Positions 26,827-35,127 of a stretch of DNA of 64,000 bases are shown here, in pieces (position 1 is the first letter of the stretch; the number at the start of each line of letters is the position of its first letter). Source of the DNA: Tepidiphilus sp. J10. GTDB taxonomy: Bacteria; Pseudomonadota; Gammaproteobacteria; Burkholderiales; Thiobacillaceae. The notes under the pieces are model-generated. The model saw only the letters and a list, made by a program, of their open reading frames with translations. It did not search any database and had not been told where the DNA came from. The stretch is taken from the NCBI GenBank assembly GCA_945897955.1, contig CAMDGQ010000004.1, positions 1 to 64,000 on the forward strand, given 5' to 3'. The translations under genes were made by a program, and so were the position numbers.

Positions 26827-27425
26827 AGCGCGCACTATTGGCGGCGGTCTGTCTGCTGTTTGCCGCGGCAAGTGCGGCCACCGGCTCGGCCCGGGTGAAG
26901 GCAAGCACAGGACTGTCCGGGGTCAGGGTTGAAGCCCAGCAGGTATTGCAAACCGACGCCCGTACATTGTGGGACACCATTACCGACTACAACCGCCTGG
27001 CAACATTCATCCCGGACATGGTTTCCAGCCGGGTGATTTCCGCGCCCGGCGCGCCGAAACGCGTCGAGCAGATCGCCGATGCCGGCATGTTCGCCTTCAT
27101 CATGCCCGATCAGGTTGTTCTGGCGCTGGAAGAAACGCCGTATAGCGCAATCCGGTTCCGCGCCATTTCCGGCAAGCTGGTTTCGATGACCGGGGAATGG
27201 CGCATCGTTGGCGACAAAGCGCCGGTCACCTTGTTTTATCGCGCCCATATCGTTCCAATGAGCCCCATTCCACCGCTCGGTTCGGGCTACTTTGTCGAGG
27301 ATGAGGTGCGCGCCCGTTTTGAAGCCGTTGGGCGGGAGGCGGAACGGAGGGTGCGCGAGCAGAAAAAAACCTCGCCCTATGTTGTCCCGATCCCCATCCC
27401 CAGTTCACCCTACCTGACTCGCTAA
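26823..27425 (+). CDS. Exported SRPBCC (START-like) protein 2
   Basis: A 200-residue paralogue of the preceding protein, with its own signal peptide (AAVCLLFAAASAATG) and the same core (LWDTITDYNRLATFIPDM). The C-terminal helix is followed by a Pro/Ile-rich tail. The pair overlaps by four bases. Two exported ligand-binding domains in tandem suggest a shared hydrophobic ligand in the periplasm; that is inference. Confidence 0.8.
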   Translation: MKRALLAAVCLLFAAASAATGSARVKASTGLSGVRVEAQQVLQTDARTLWDTITDYNRLATFIPDMVSSRVISAPGAPKRVEQIADAGMFAFIMPDQVVLALEETPYSAIRFRAISGKLVSMTGEWRIVGDKAPVTLFYRAHIVPMSPIPPLGSGYFVEDEVRARFEAVGREAERRVREQKKTSPYVVPIPIPSSPYLTR

Positions 27426-27452
27426 CTCCATCCACCGCGTGAGGAATTTCGC

Positions 27453-27860
27453 ATGACCCGGCATTTCGCCTGGCAGATCGTTTTCAGCTGTGCGCTGCTC
27501 TCGGGCTGTGACCAACTGTCCGAACGCGCAGGTTTTCCAGACCCGGCAAAACAGGAAGCCGAAGGCAAGGCCATCGGCGGCGCCTGCCGACATGCCGGTC
27601 GCGGGCTGGAGGATTGTTACCGGCTCAACAAGGAAGCCTCCAAGTCGGCTGTCTATGCCGGCTGGAAGGAAATGAACGAGTACATGGTCAAGAACAACAT
27701 GCAGGCCGTGAAACCGAGCATCCCCGCAAAACTCGATCTGATCCCCGGATTGAAGAAGAAATCGGTCGATTCCAGCGAAGACGAAGAACAAACGGACGAC
27801 AAGCCCAAAAAGCCCAAACCTGACGACGAAACCGATGTCAACGCGTCCAAGGAACACTGA
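27453..27860 (+). CDS. Predicted lipoprotein, unknown function
   Basis: The 135-residue protein has a lipobox (LLSGC, Cys19) and a conserved-looking middle part with GGACRHAGRGLEDCY and GWKEMNEYMVKNNM containing two further cysteines. The last 35 residues are highly charged (DEEQTDDKPKKPKPDDETD). I recall similar small lipoproteins in other betaproteobacteria but no known role. It follows the SRPBCC pair by 27 bases in the same direction. Confidence 0.72.
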   Translation: MTRHFAWQIVFSCALLSGCDQLSERAGFPDPAKQEAEGKAIGGACRHAGRGLEDCYRLNKEASKSAVYAGWKEMNEYMVKNNMQAVKPSIPAKLDLIPGLKKKSVDSSEDEEQTDDKPKKPKPDDETDVNASKEH

Positions 27861-27880
27861 TCCACCCCGACGAGACGCCC

Positions 27881-28639
27881 TTGAACACTCCCCCGCTGAG
27901 AATCGCTTCCTACAACATTCACAAAGGCCTGTCCTTTTTCAACCGCCGCATCGTGCTGCATGACGTACGCGACAGTCTGATGGGATTGAACGCGGAAATC
28001 GTGTTTCTGCAGGAAGTACAGGGGCATCATGCACGCGGCGCTCACCGCTTCGAGAGCTGGCCGGCCATGCCGCAACACGAATTCATCGCCGGCGACCTGT
28101 GGAACGACTTTGCCTACGGCAAGAATTCGGTGTACGAACATGGCCATCATGGCAATGCCATCCTGTCGCGCTTCCCCATCCTGCGCTGGGAAAACGTCGA
28201 CATCTCGGCGCACGCGTTCGAAAGCCGCGGCCTGCTGCACTGCGAACTGGCGGTGCCGAACATGGCGCAACCGCTGCACGCAATCTGCCTTCACCTCGCC
28301 TTGAACGAGTCGGGGCGCCGAAAACAGATCCAGCAACTCAGCGAACGCATTCGCCGCATGGTGCCTGATGACGCGCCGCTGATCATCGCCGGCGATTTCA
28401 ACGATTGGCGTCAGCGCACCAGTTCCTACCTGGCGGAAGAACTTGGCCTCAAGGAAGTATTCGAAACCCACCTTGGCCGCCATGCCCGCAGCTTTCCGGC
28501 GGCATTGCCGTTTCTCTCGCTGGACCGCATCTATGTGCGCGGCTTCGGCATCGCTTCAGCGCAGGTTCTGCACGGCCAGCGCTGGCGGCGTTTGTCCGAC
28601 CATGCCGCGCTGACCGCGCAATTACGGCCGCTGGCCTGA
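27881..28639 (+). CDS. Endonuclease/exonuclease/phosphatase family protein (YbhP-like)
   Basis: The 252-residue protein has the EEP fold: RIASYNIHKG, VFLQEVQ, GNAILSRFP, IIAGDFNDW and SLDRIYVRG ... SDHAAL hold the metal-binding and catalytic residues of the DNase I-like superfamily. E. coli ybhP precedes clsB in the same way, so the adjacent cardiolipin synthase supports this identity. The substrate is unproven; a phosphodiester of the envelope is plausible. The start is TTG 27881 with a weak ribosome binding site. Confidence 0.85.
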   Translation: MNTPPLRIASYNIHKGLSFFNRRIVLHDVRDSLMGLNAEIVFLQEVQGHHARGAHRFESWPAMPQHEFIAGDLWNDFAYGKNSVYEHGHHGNAILSRFPILRWENVDISAHAFESRGLLHCELAVPNMAQPLHAICLHLALNESGRRKQIQQLSERIRRMVPDDAPLIIAGDFNDWRQRTSSYLAEELGLKEVFETHLGRHARSFPAALPFLSLDRIYVRGFGIASAQVLHGQRWRRLSDHAALTAQLRPLA

Positions 28640-28663
28640 ACAGTCTTCTCCTCGCAGGCAGAC

Positions 28664-29857
28664 ATGATCAAGGGCGGTAACCGGCTGACCCTGCTGGAAA
28701 ACGGGGCCGATTACTTTCCCGCACTGGTCGCCGAAATTGATGCTGCGCGGCGCGAAATTCACCTGGAAAGCTACATATTCGCCAACGACATCGCTGGCGG
28801 AGCCGTCGCCCAGGCGCTTATGCGGGCTGCCCGTCGCGGCGTGGAAACGCGCGTCCTGCTGGATGGCTTCGGTTCGCGCGGATTCGAGACGGATTGCCAG
28901 AAAGCCCTGCGCGCCGCCGGCGTCATCCTGTATTTCTTCCGCCCCGAACGTGGCTTGCTGCATCTGCGCCGGCATCGCCTGCGGCGCATGCATCGAAAGC
29001 TGGTGGTCATCGACGCGCGCATCGGCTTTGTCGGCGGCATCAACCTGATCGACGATCTGAACGGTCGCAAGCTGGTCGCACCACGCCAGGATTACGCCGC
29101 ACGCATCGAAGGCCCGCTGGTCGCCGATATGCATGCCGCCGCGCGTCGACTCTGGCAACGCATCCTCTGGAGTCGCCTCGGCCTGCGTCGCGGCGAGGAC
29201 GCCTGGCTCAAGCCCGATGTCAAACCCGTCGGCGCACAACGCGCAGCCTTTCTGACCCGGGACAATCTCAGACAGCGCCGGACGATCGAAGCCGCCTACC
29301 TGCGCGCGATCGTGCGCGCACGCCACGAGATTCTTGTCGCCAACGCCTATTTTCTGCCCGGACTGCGCTTTCGCCATGCACTGATCGCCGCCGCTCGGCG
29401 CGGCGTGCGCGTACGCCTGATCGTGCAGGGATATTCCGACCACCCGCTGTATCACCTCGCTGCACGTGCGTTGTATCGCCACTTTCTCGAAAACGAGGTC
29501 GAACTTTACGAGTATCACGCCAGTGAACTGCACGCCAAGGTCGCGGTCATCGACGGCACCTGGGCAACGGTAGGATCAAGCAATATCGACCCGTTCAGTC
29601 TGCTGCTTTCGCGCGAAGCCAATCTGGTGGCGCATGACCGCGCATTCGCGGCGCAACTGCAAGCCAGCCTGGAAGCCGCGCTGCAACGCGGCGCCCGCCC
29701 GATCCATCGCCAGGCCTGGCAGCGCGCGCCGTGGTACGCCCGCCTGGCATCCTGGCTCGCCTATGGTGTCGTGCGCCTGCTGATGGGCATAGGCGGGTAT
29801 GCGCAGACTTATGACGGCATCAACAAGGGTGCGTACCGGCGCAAACGCACCGGGTAA
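28664..29857 (+). CDS. clsB: Cardiolipin synthase ClsB, phospholipase D family
   Basis: ClsB makes cardiolipin at the inner membrane from phosphatidylglycerol. Two HKD motifs are present (HRKLVVIDARIGFVGGIN and HAKVAVIDGTWATVGSSNID). There is no N-terminal membrane-spanning pair, unlike ClsA, and the 397 residues fit ClsB. It follows the YbhP-like gene after 24 bases. The C terminus has a short hydrophobic stretch (WLAYGVVRLLMGIGG). Confidence 0.92.
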   Translation: MIKGGNRLTLLENGADYFPALVAEIDAARREIHLESYIFANDIAGGAVAQALMRAARRGVETRVLLDGFGSRGFETDCQKALRAAGVILYFFRPERGLLHLRRHRLRRMHRKLVVIDARIGFVGGINLIDDLNGRKLVAPRQDYAARIEGPLVADMHAAARRLWQRILWSRLGLRRGEDAWLKPDVKPVGAQRAAFLTRDNLRQRRTIEAAYLRAIVRARHEILVANAYFLPGLRFRHALIAAARRGVRVRLIVQGYSDHPLYHLAARALYRHFLENEVELYEYHASELHAKVAVIDGTWATVGSSNIDPFSLLLSREANLVAHDRAFAAQLQASLEAALQRGARPIHRQAWQRAPWYARLASWLAYGVVRLLMGIGGYAQTYDGINKGAYRRKRTG

Positions 29858-29902
29858 CAACCTGCTGAAGAATGTGAAGCTGCGCCCTGGATGTGGCGTA
29901 CT

Positions 29903-30619
29903 TCAGCTCTGCCGTTCGGCCACTTCCTTCAAGCCCTCGGCGTCGAGGACGCGGATGCGTTCGCGGCCGAGGCTGACCAGTTCGCGTTGTTCGAAGTTCT
30001 TCAGCAATCGGCCGACGATGTCGCGCACGGTGCCGAGGCGGTCGGCGAGTTTGGCGTGCGAGGTCTTCAGTTCCGGCGCTTCTTCCAGCAGCAGCGCGGC
30101 GAGGCGTTGATCCAGCTTCTGGAAAGCGATGGCGTCGACCAGCAGCATCAGGTCGGCGAGGCGCTGGCTGAACTGGCTGAACACGAATTCGCGGAAGGCT
30201 TCGTTGCGCGCCAGCAGTTGCTTGAAGGTGGATGGCTGGATGGTCAGCATCATCAGGTCGGTCTGCGCGATGGCGGTGGCCGAATAGTTGGCCTTGCCCA
30301 GCATGCAACTCGACGAGATCAGGCAACTGCCGCCGGGTTGCAGCCGGTACAGCTCGACTTCGCGGCCGTTGCTGCCCAGTTTGACCACCCGGATCGAGCC
30401 GGCGAGCAGCATGGAAAATCCCATGCACGGGCTGTTGGTGCTGAACGGCGTCGCGCCCTTGGCAATGCGGCGGACGTGCGCCGCGCGCATGGCTTCTTCC
30501 AGGTCTTCCGGTGGCAGGGTTTTGAAAATCTCGAACTGGGTCAGCAGTTCCTTGCGGATGTCGATCTTGATTTCCGCGTCGGGTCTGGCGCCCGCGGCCA
30601 TCTGTTTGCGCCCCGGCAT
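29903..30619 (-). CDS. Crp/Fnr-family transcriptional regulator
   Basis: A 238-residue regulator with an N-terminal cyclic-nucleotide-binding-like beta roll and a C-terminal winged helix (SHAKLADRLGTVRDIVGRLLKNFE). The N-terminal Cys cluster of classical FNR is missing. Three cysteines instead lie within the sensor fold (Cys65, Cys99, Cys105 in GGSCLISSSCMLG), which could bind a cluster or react with oxidants. It is the last gene of an operon with a nitroreductase and a DHOD-like enzyme, one base after the latter, so it probably regulates them. Confidence 0.87.
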   Translation of the reverse strand: MPGRKQMAAGARPDAEIKIDIRKELLTQFEIFKTLPPEDLEEAMRAAHVRRIAKGATPFSTNSPCMGFSMLLAGSIRVVKLGSNGREVELYRLQPGGSCLISSSCMLGKANYSATAIAQTDLMMLTIQPSTFKQLLARNEAFREFVFSQFSQRLADLMLLVDAIAFQKLDQRLAALLLEEAPELKTSHAKLADRLGTVRDIVGRLLKNFEQRELVSLGRERIRVLDAEGLKEVAERQS

Positions 30620-30620
30620 G

Positions 30621-31631
30621 TCAGGCGTCCTCCGACCGGGTGGCGTAGTTGTCGAGCAGCATGACGTAGCCTTCGCGAGTCAGCGCCGAGGTGTCGGCGG
30701 CGGCCTGCTGGCTGAGGCGGCCGCGAAAGGCATCCAGCGTGGCGAACTGTTTTTCTTCCATCCAGGCGGTGATGCCGGCCAGGGTTTCGCTCAGTCGACC
30801 CGGGCCATATTGCAGCAGCGCGCTGGTCATATGCACCACGTCGGCGCCGGAAAGCAGCATCTTGACGCTGTCCTGCCAGGTGAACACGCCACCGCTGGCG
30901 GCCAGCTTCAGGCCGGTCCGGCCATACAGCAGCGAGATCCAGCGCATCGCCAGCAGGCGTTCGCTCGGGCCCGAGAGCAGGTGCTGATCTGACAGGGACA
31001 GCGTGTCGAGGTCGATGTCGGGCTGGAAGAAGCGGTTGAACAGCACCACCGCGCCGGCGCCGTTGGCCTCCAGTTTTTGCAGGAAGGACGGCAGCGCGCA
31101 GAAGTAGGGCGAGACCTTCATCGTGATCGGCAGCGACACCGCCGCGCGCAGCGAATTGAGCAGGTAGATGAAGCGGCCTTCGATGCTTTCAGGCGTCTGC
31201 GCGGCGTCGGCGGCGATGTAATAGACGTTGAGTTCGAGCGCATCGGCGCCGGCCTGTTCGAGTTGGCGACCAGCCGCCACCCAGTCGGTCATGTCGACGC
31301 CGTTGAGGGAGGCGATGACCGGTATTTCAAGTGACGATTTCAGCGCCGCGATCTGTTCCAGATACAGGTCCAGCCCGCTGCGGTAACGGAAATGTTGCGC
31401 GTTCATGCCCGCCGCCGCAGCCTGGGCGATGGCGTGGTCGATCAGGCTGCGCTCCATGTCCATCGCGTCGCCGCGCAGGTCTTCCTCGAACAGCGAATAC
31501 ATCACCAGCGCGGCGGCGCCGGCATCTTCCAGCGCACGCGCCGATTCGACGCTGCGCGACAGCGGCGAGGCGGAGGGGACAAGCGGGTTTTTCAGTTTGA
31601 GGCCGAGGTATTCGGTGGTCAGGTCAACCAT
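30621..31631 (-). CDS. Dihydroorotate dehydrogenase-like flavoprotein
   Basis: The 336-residue TIM-barrel flavoprotein resembles the DHOD family (LGLKLKNPLVPSASPLS, VIASLNG, ADALELNVYY, SGGVFTWQDSVKMLLSGADVV). The substrate-binding Asn-rich motif and catalytic Cys/Ser of true PyrD are not evident, so pyrimidine synthesis is not the likely job. It lies between a nitroreductase and a Crp/Fnr regulator with tiny gaps, which points to a redox role of unknown substrate. Confidence 0.82.
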   Translation of the reverse strand: MVDLTTEYLGLKLKNPLVPSASPLSRSVESARALEDAGAAALVMYSLFEEDLRGDAMDMERSLIDHAIAQAAAAGMNAQHFRYRSGLDLYLEQIAALKSSLEIPVIASLNGVDMTDWVAAGRQLEQAGADALELNVYYIAADAAQTPESIEGRFIYLLNSLRAAVSLPITMKVSPYFCALPSFLQKLEANGAGAVVLFNRFFQPDIDLDTLSLSDQHLLSGPSERLLAMRWISLLYGRTGLKLAASGGVFTWQDSVKMLLSGADVVHMTSALLQYGPGRLSETLAGITAWMEEKQFATLDAFRGRLSQQAAADTSALTREGYVMLLDNYATRSEDA

Positions 31632-31657
31632 GTCGGGTCTCCATTCGGTGCGCTGGT

Positions 31658-33238
31658 TCAGTCGTAAGCCGGCAGTGTGGTCAGGCGCGGGTCATCGACC
31701 GGAATGCCGACCGCGAAGTGATATACCACCTGATAACGTGTGTCCGTCAACCCGAGCACCTCATGCACCGCGTCGTCGAAGAAGCAGCCGATGCCGGTGC
31801 CGCGCCAGCCGGCGGCTTCGGCTGCCAGCGTCAGGCAATGGCCGAGCATGCCGGCTTCCCAGTGCAGATGCCGCCAGGCGGCCGGGTCGGCCTGAATCGG
31901 TTCCGCGAATTCGGCGATGAACATCACCGCGAAGGCGCTGTGCGAGGCGATGTCCTGATGGCAGGACAGCGTGCGCGCGGTGCGTTCCGCCTTGGCGGCG
32001 AGCAGTTGATAAAGCGGCAGTTCGCTGTCGGCCGCGCTGTTGCTCGGGTTCCAGTTGAACAGGTCCGGCATCGCCTGTTTCAGGCTTGCGGCGCCGGCTT
32101 GCGAGCGCGGCAGCGCATACAGGCCGGAGTCGATGCCTTCGACCCGATGCACCAGCAGCACCGGATGCACGCGCGGCGCATGCGGCCACATGCGCCAGAC
32201 CGGCGAGCCGCCGGGCAGCATGGCGGCCAGCAGGCGACGGAACACGGCGTTCGGCATCCGGCTCTTGCCGTCGAATGCTTGCGCGCTGCGGCGTTGCAGG
32301 ATGACCCGGGTGGCGGCGAGGTCTGCGCTGGTGGCAAGGTCCGCTGTGGCGACGGCGAGGGGCGCCGGGAGCGGGGTTGCGGGTTCGCTCGCCGGCGGCG
32401 TGCCGCGCGTCGCCAGCGCCACTTCGTCGATCACCGGCCAGTCATACATCGGCTTCGGATCGAGCAAACCCGGCTTTCCGGCCCAGTGCGCCCAGGCCGG
32501 TGGCAGCGCGGCGTCGGGCCGCAACGCGACGATGACTTCCGCTTCCTCCGACTCGACGCCACTGAAATCGGCTGCCCGATCCACGCCCAGGCGCGCCGCC
32601 GTCTCGGCCGAGGTCAAGGGCAACAGCCGCGCCTGCCAGCCGTGCAACGCAGCGGCGTAGGCCAGCGCGGCAAGGACATGGCCCATGTCGAGCTGGCAAT
32701 AGCGGAACGCACGTTCGCCGTATTTCCAGGCTTCGCGCCAGGCGATCGAGCTGTAGCCGAGCCAGACGCCAGGTGTGGCTGGCGCGGATGCGTCATTCCA
32801 GGCGCGGCGTTCCAGGCTGTGGTCGCGCGGCTGGTAGTGATGCAGGCCGTCGGACAGCCCCGCCACACCGGCGCTGATCAACCAGGTTTCGGTCGGGTGC
32901 AGATTGCCGGAAGACGGATGTGCGCGCAGCGACCAGCGGCTCGGCCCGTATTGTTTCCAGGCGGTGATACCGGCGCACAGGCGCAACAGCGAACCCAGGC
33001 TGGCCAAGGTGAAATCGCGCGGCGGACGCGGGTGATCGAGTTGCGGCCAGGCGATATCGACGCCTTCGATCTCGCGCGGCAACAGCGTCTTGCCGGCGCC
33101 GTGCCAATTCCGAAACGCATCCGGCTGCGCGTCCCAGTCGAGCGCGCCGGGCCCTTTGGCATAGTGGTCGAGATGGTGTTTGGTGCGGGCGTGATAAGCC
33201 AGCGTGGTGGCGATCGGGTCCGTTATCGGGTCGGTCAT
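31658..33238 (-). CDS. SagB-type nitroreductase-family oxidoreductase with two domains
   Basis: A 526-residue protein with two nitroreductase/FMN domains in tandem. The first (about 70-240) has SLGSLLRLCAGIT ... RAHPSSGNLHPTETWLI, the SagB/ThcOx-type signature. The second (about 305-515) starts with VILQRRSAQAFDG and contains HWEAGMLGHCLTLAAEAAGWRGTGIG. SagB enzymes oxidise azolines in peptide natural products, but no peptide precursor, cyclodehydratase or exporter is near, so that role is unlikely here. First gene of the three-gene operon ending in a Crp/Fnr regulator. Confidence 0.84.
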   Translation of the reverse strand: MTDPITDPIATTLAYHARTKHHLDHYAKGPGALDWDAQPDAFRNWHGAGKTLLPREIEGVDIAWPQLDHPRPPRDFTLASLGSLLRLCAGITAWKQYGPSRWSLRAHPSSGNLHPTETWLISAGVAGLSDGLHHYQPRDHSLERRAWNDASAPATPGVWLGYSSIAWREAWKYGERAFRYCQLDMGHVLAALAYAAALHGWQARLLPLTSAETAARLGVDRAADFSGVESEEAEVIVALRPDAALPPAWAHWAGKPGLLDPKPMYDWPVIDEVALATRGTPPASEPATPLPAPLAVATADLATSADLAATRVILQRRSAQAFDGKSRMPNAVFRRLLAAMLPGGSPVWRMWPHAPRVHPVLLVHRVEGIDSGLYALPRSQAGAASLKQAMPDLFNWNPSNSAADSELPLYQLLAAKAERTARTLSCHQDIASHSAFAVMFIAEFAEPIQADPAAWRHLHWEAGMLGHCLTLAAEAAGWRGTGIGCFFDDAVHEVLGLTDTRYQVVYHFAVGIPVDDPRLTTLPAYD

Positions 33239-33396
33239 CGTGTGGGTGCGAAAGCTTTGGTTCGGCTGGATATGGGGGCGGAATGCGTGTTGGCAATCGC
33301 GCTGCGCAGGATTAAGGTCTGGCCTCGGTTCGCGCGCAAGCCGACAATGCCGCCTTTTCGCGCGGACGACATTTTCAGCGCCTCTCCCCTGCCACC

Positions 33397-35115
33397 ATGA
33401 ACCTCAAACCCCGCTTTCTTCTGCTCACCGCGCTTCTGGTCGTCGTTTCGGCCACGGCGGCCTGGTATGCCTCGCGGCAACTGGCGGAAGGCATCGTCGC
33501 GCAATGGGCGGTTCGCTACGCCGAGAAGCAGGTGCTGTACGACAAGTCGCGCTTGCTGCAACCCATCGTGCGCGAAATCGCGTTGGCGCGTCAGTTGTTC
33601 AATTCGCCGGAAATCCGTAACTGGGCGCGCAACTCCGATGACCCCGAACTGACCCGCCTCGCGATTGCAGAGATGGAAAGTTACCGGATGAACTTCGCCG
33701 ACCGCAGCTATTTCATCGCGCTGCTTGAGTCCGGCCGCTATTACCACAACAACACAAATGATGAGTTTGCCGGCAAGCAATACCGTTACACGCTATCGCC
33801 CGACAAAGTGGCGGATCGCTGGTTCTACGACATCGTGCGGCAGCGGCGCGACATGCACATCAACGTCAATCCGGATATCAATCTGGGGGTGACCAAACTC
33901 TGGATCGACCTGCTGCTGCGCGACGGCGACACGATTCTCGGCGTCGCCGGCACCGGCCTTGATCTGACCAGACTGATTCACGCCGTGGTGGAGCAGACCC
34001 AGCCCGGCATGACCAGCCTGTTCGTCGACCATAACGGCGCGATTCAGGCGCACCGCGACCAGCGCATGATCGATTACGCCAGCATCAGCAAGACTGCAGC
34101 GGATCGCAAGACACTGGATCTGGTATTCGATCGTGCCAGCGACCGCGCAGCGGTGCGTGCCGCGATGCGCGAACTGGCCAGCGGGACAAACAGCGTCATC
34201 AGCCGCTTCGTCGAAATCAACGGCAAGCGCCATCTGGCCGGCGTGGCCTATCTGCCGGAAATCGACTGGTACGAGATCTCCCTGCTCGATCTCGACGTGC
34301 TGCTGCCGATCAGCAGTTTCAGCGGCATTCTTCTGGTCTATGGCCTGACCTTGCTGGCGGCGCTGTTGCTGTTCAACCTGGCGCTCGGCCGACAGGTGCT
34401 GCGCCCGCTGATGAGGCTGGATCAGGCCATGCAGGAAGTGGAACAGGGCCGTGTTTCGGAGACGCTTTCCGCCGCCGACAGTCCTGGTGAGATTTCGCGA
34501 CTGATCGAGCATTTTCATCGCATGGCGTTGGCGCAGCGGCAAGCCCGGCTGGACCTGGAAAGCAAGGTGGAAGAGCGTACCGAGGCGTTGAATCGCCTGG
34601 CGAAAACCGACCCGCTGACCGAATTGCTCAACCGGCGCGGCATGAGCGAACGGATCGAGGCGGAAATTAGCCGCGGCCGGCGCAAACAAAGCCATATCGG
34701 CCTGCTCTGGCTGGATATCGACCTGTTCAAGGAAATCAACGACCAGCATGGTCATGCCATGGGCGATGAGGCCTTGAAAGCGGTGGCGATGACGCTGCGC
34801 TCGCTGTTGCGCCCGTATGACAGTGTTTCGCGCTGGGGCGGCGACGAGTTTCTGGTGCTGACCCCCGCCGGCGACGCCCGCGATGTCAACGCGCTGGGCG
34901 AACGCATCCGCGCTGCCATCGCCGATACCTGTGGCCTGCCGGATACCTCGGGTGCGCCGTTACGTCTCACGGTCAGCGTCGGCGGCTATTTCGCCGACCA
35001 AGGCGAAGACATGGAAAGCATGCTGCAACGCGCCGACAGGGCGCTGTACGACGCCAAGGATGCCGGCCGCAACTGTTACCGCGCCTACATCGTCGATCCG
35101 CCGCCAGTCAGCTAG
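33397..35115 (+). CDS. Membrane diguanylate cyclase with periplasmic sensor and HAMP domain
   Basis: A 572-residue protein that should make cyclic di-GMP. An N-terminal helix is followed by a large periplasmic Cache-like sensor (about 30-300), a second helix (GILLVYGLTLLAALLLFNLAL), a HAMP-like segment, a short coiled coil and a GGDEF domain. The active motif is GGDEF at 481-485 and intact. An RxxD inhibitory site sits at 472-475, so product feedback inhibition is likely. No EAL domain is present. Single gene, convergent with the ligase downstream. Confidence 0.92.
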   Translation: MNLKPRFLLLTALLVVVSATAAWYASRQLAEGIVAQWAVRYAEKQVLYDKSRLLQPIVREIALARQLFNSPEIRNWARNSDDPELTRLAIAEMESYRMNFADRSYFIALLESGRYYHNNTNDEFAGKQYRYTLSPDKVADRWFYDIVRQRRDMHINVNPDINLGVTKLWIDLLLRDGDTILGVAGTGLDLTRLIHAVVEQTQPGMTSLFVDHNGAIQAHRDQRMIDYASISKTAADRKTLDLVFDRASDRAAVRAAMRELASGTNSVISRFVEINGKRHLAGVAYLPEIDWYEISLLDLDVLLPISSFSGILLVYGLTLLAALLLFNLALGRQVLRPLMRLDQAMQEVEQGRVSETLSAADSPGEISRLIEHFHRMALAQRQARLDLESKVEERTEALNRLAKTDPLTELLNRRGMSERIEAEISRGRRKQSHIGLLWLDIDLFKEINDQHGHAMGDEALKAVAMTLRSLLRPYDSVSRWGGDEFLVLTPAGDARDVNALGERIRAAIADTCGLPDTSGAPLRLTVSVGGYFADQGEDMESMLQRADRALYDAKDAGRNCYRAYIVDPPPVS

Positions 35116-35127
35116 TGCGGTTGCCTG

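Noticed and set aside
30621-31631. Annotation as pyrD (pyrimidine biosynthesis)
   Set aside because: The barrel is DHOD-like, but the catalytic motif of PyrD classes 1 or 2 was not found and the operon context is redox-related.
31658-33238. Azoline-peptide (thiazole/oxazole-modified microcin) biosynthesis suggested by the SagB-like protein
   Set aside because: No YcaO cyclodehydratase, leader peptide or exporter is in the window; the protein has two fused nitroreductase domains and sits with a DHOD-like enzyme.
31718-33400. Open frame of 560 codons antisense to the nitroreductase gene
   Set aside because: Arg/Gly/Ala-rich with no domain; the nitroreductase on the other strand has clear motifs.
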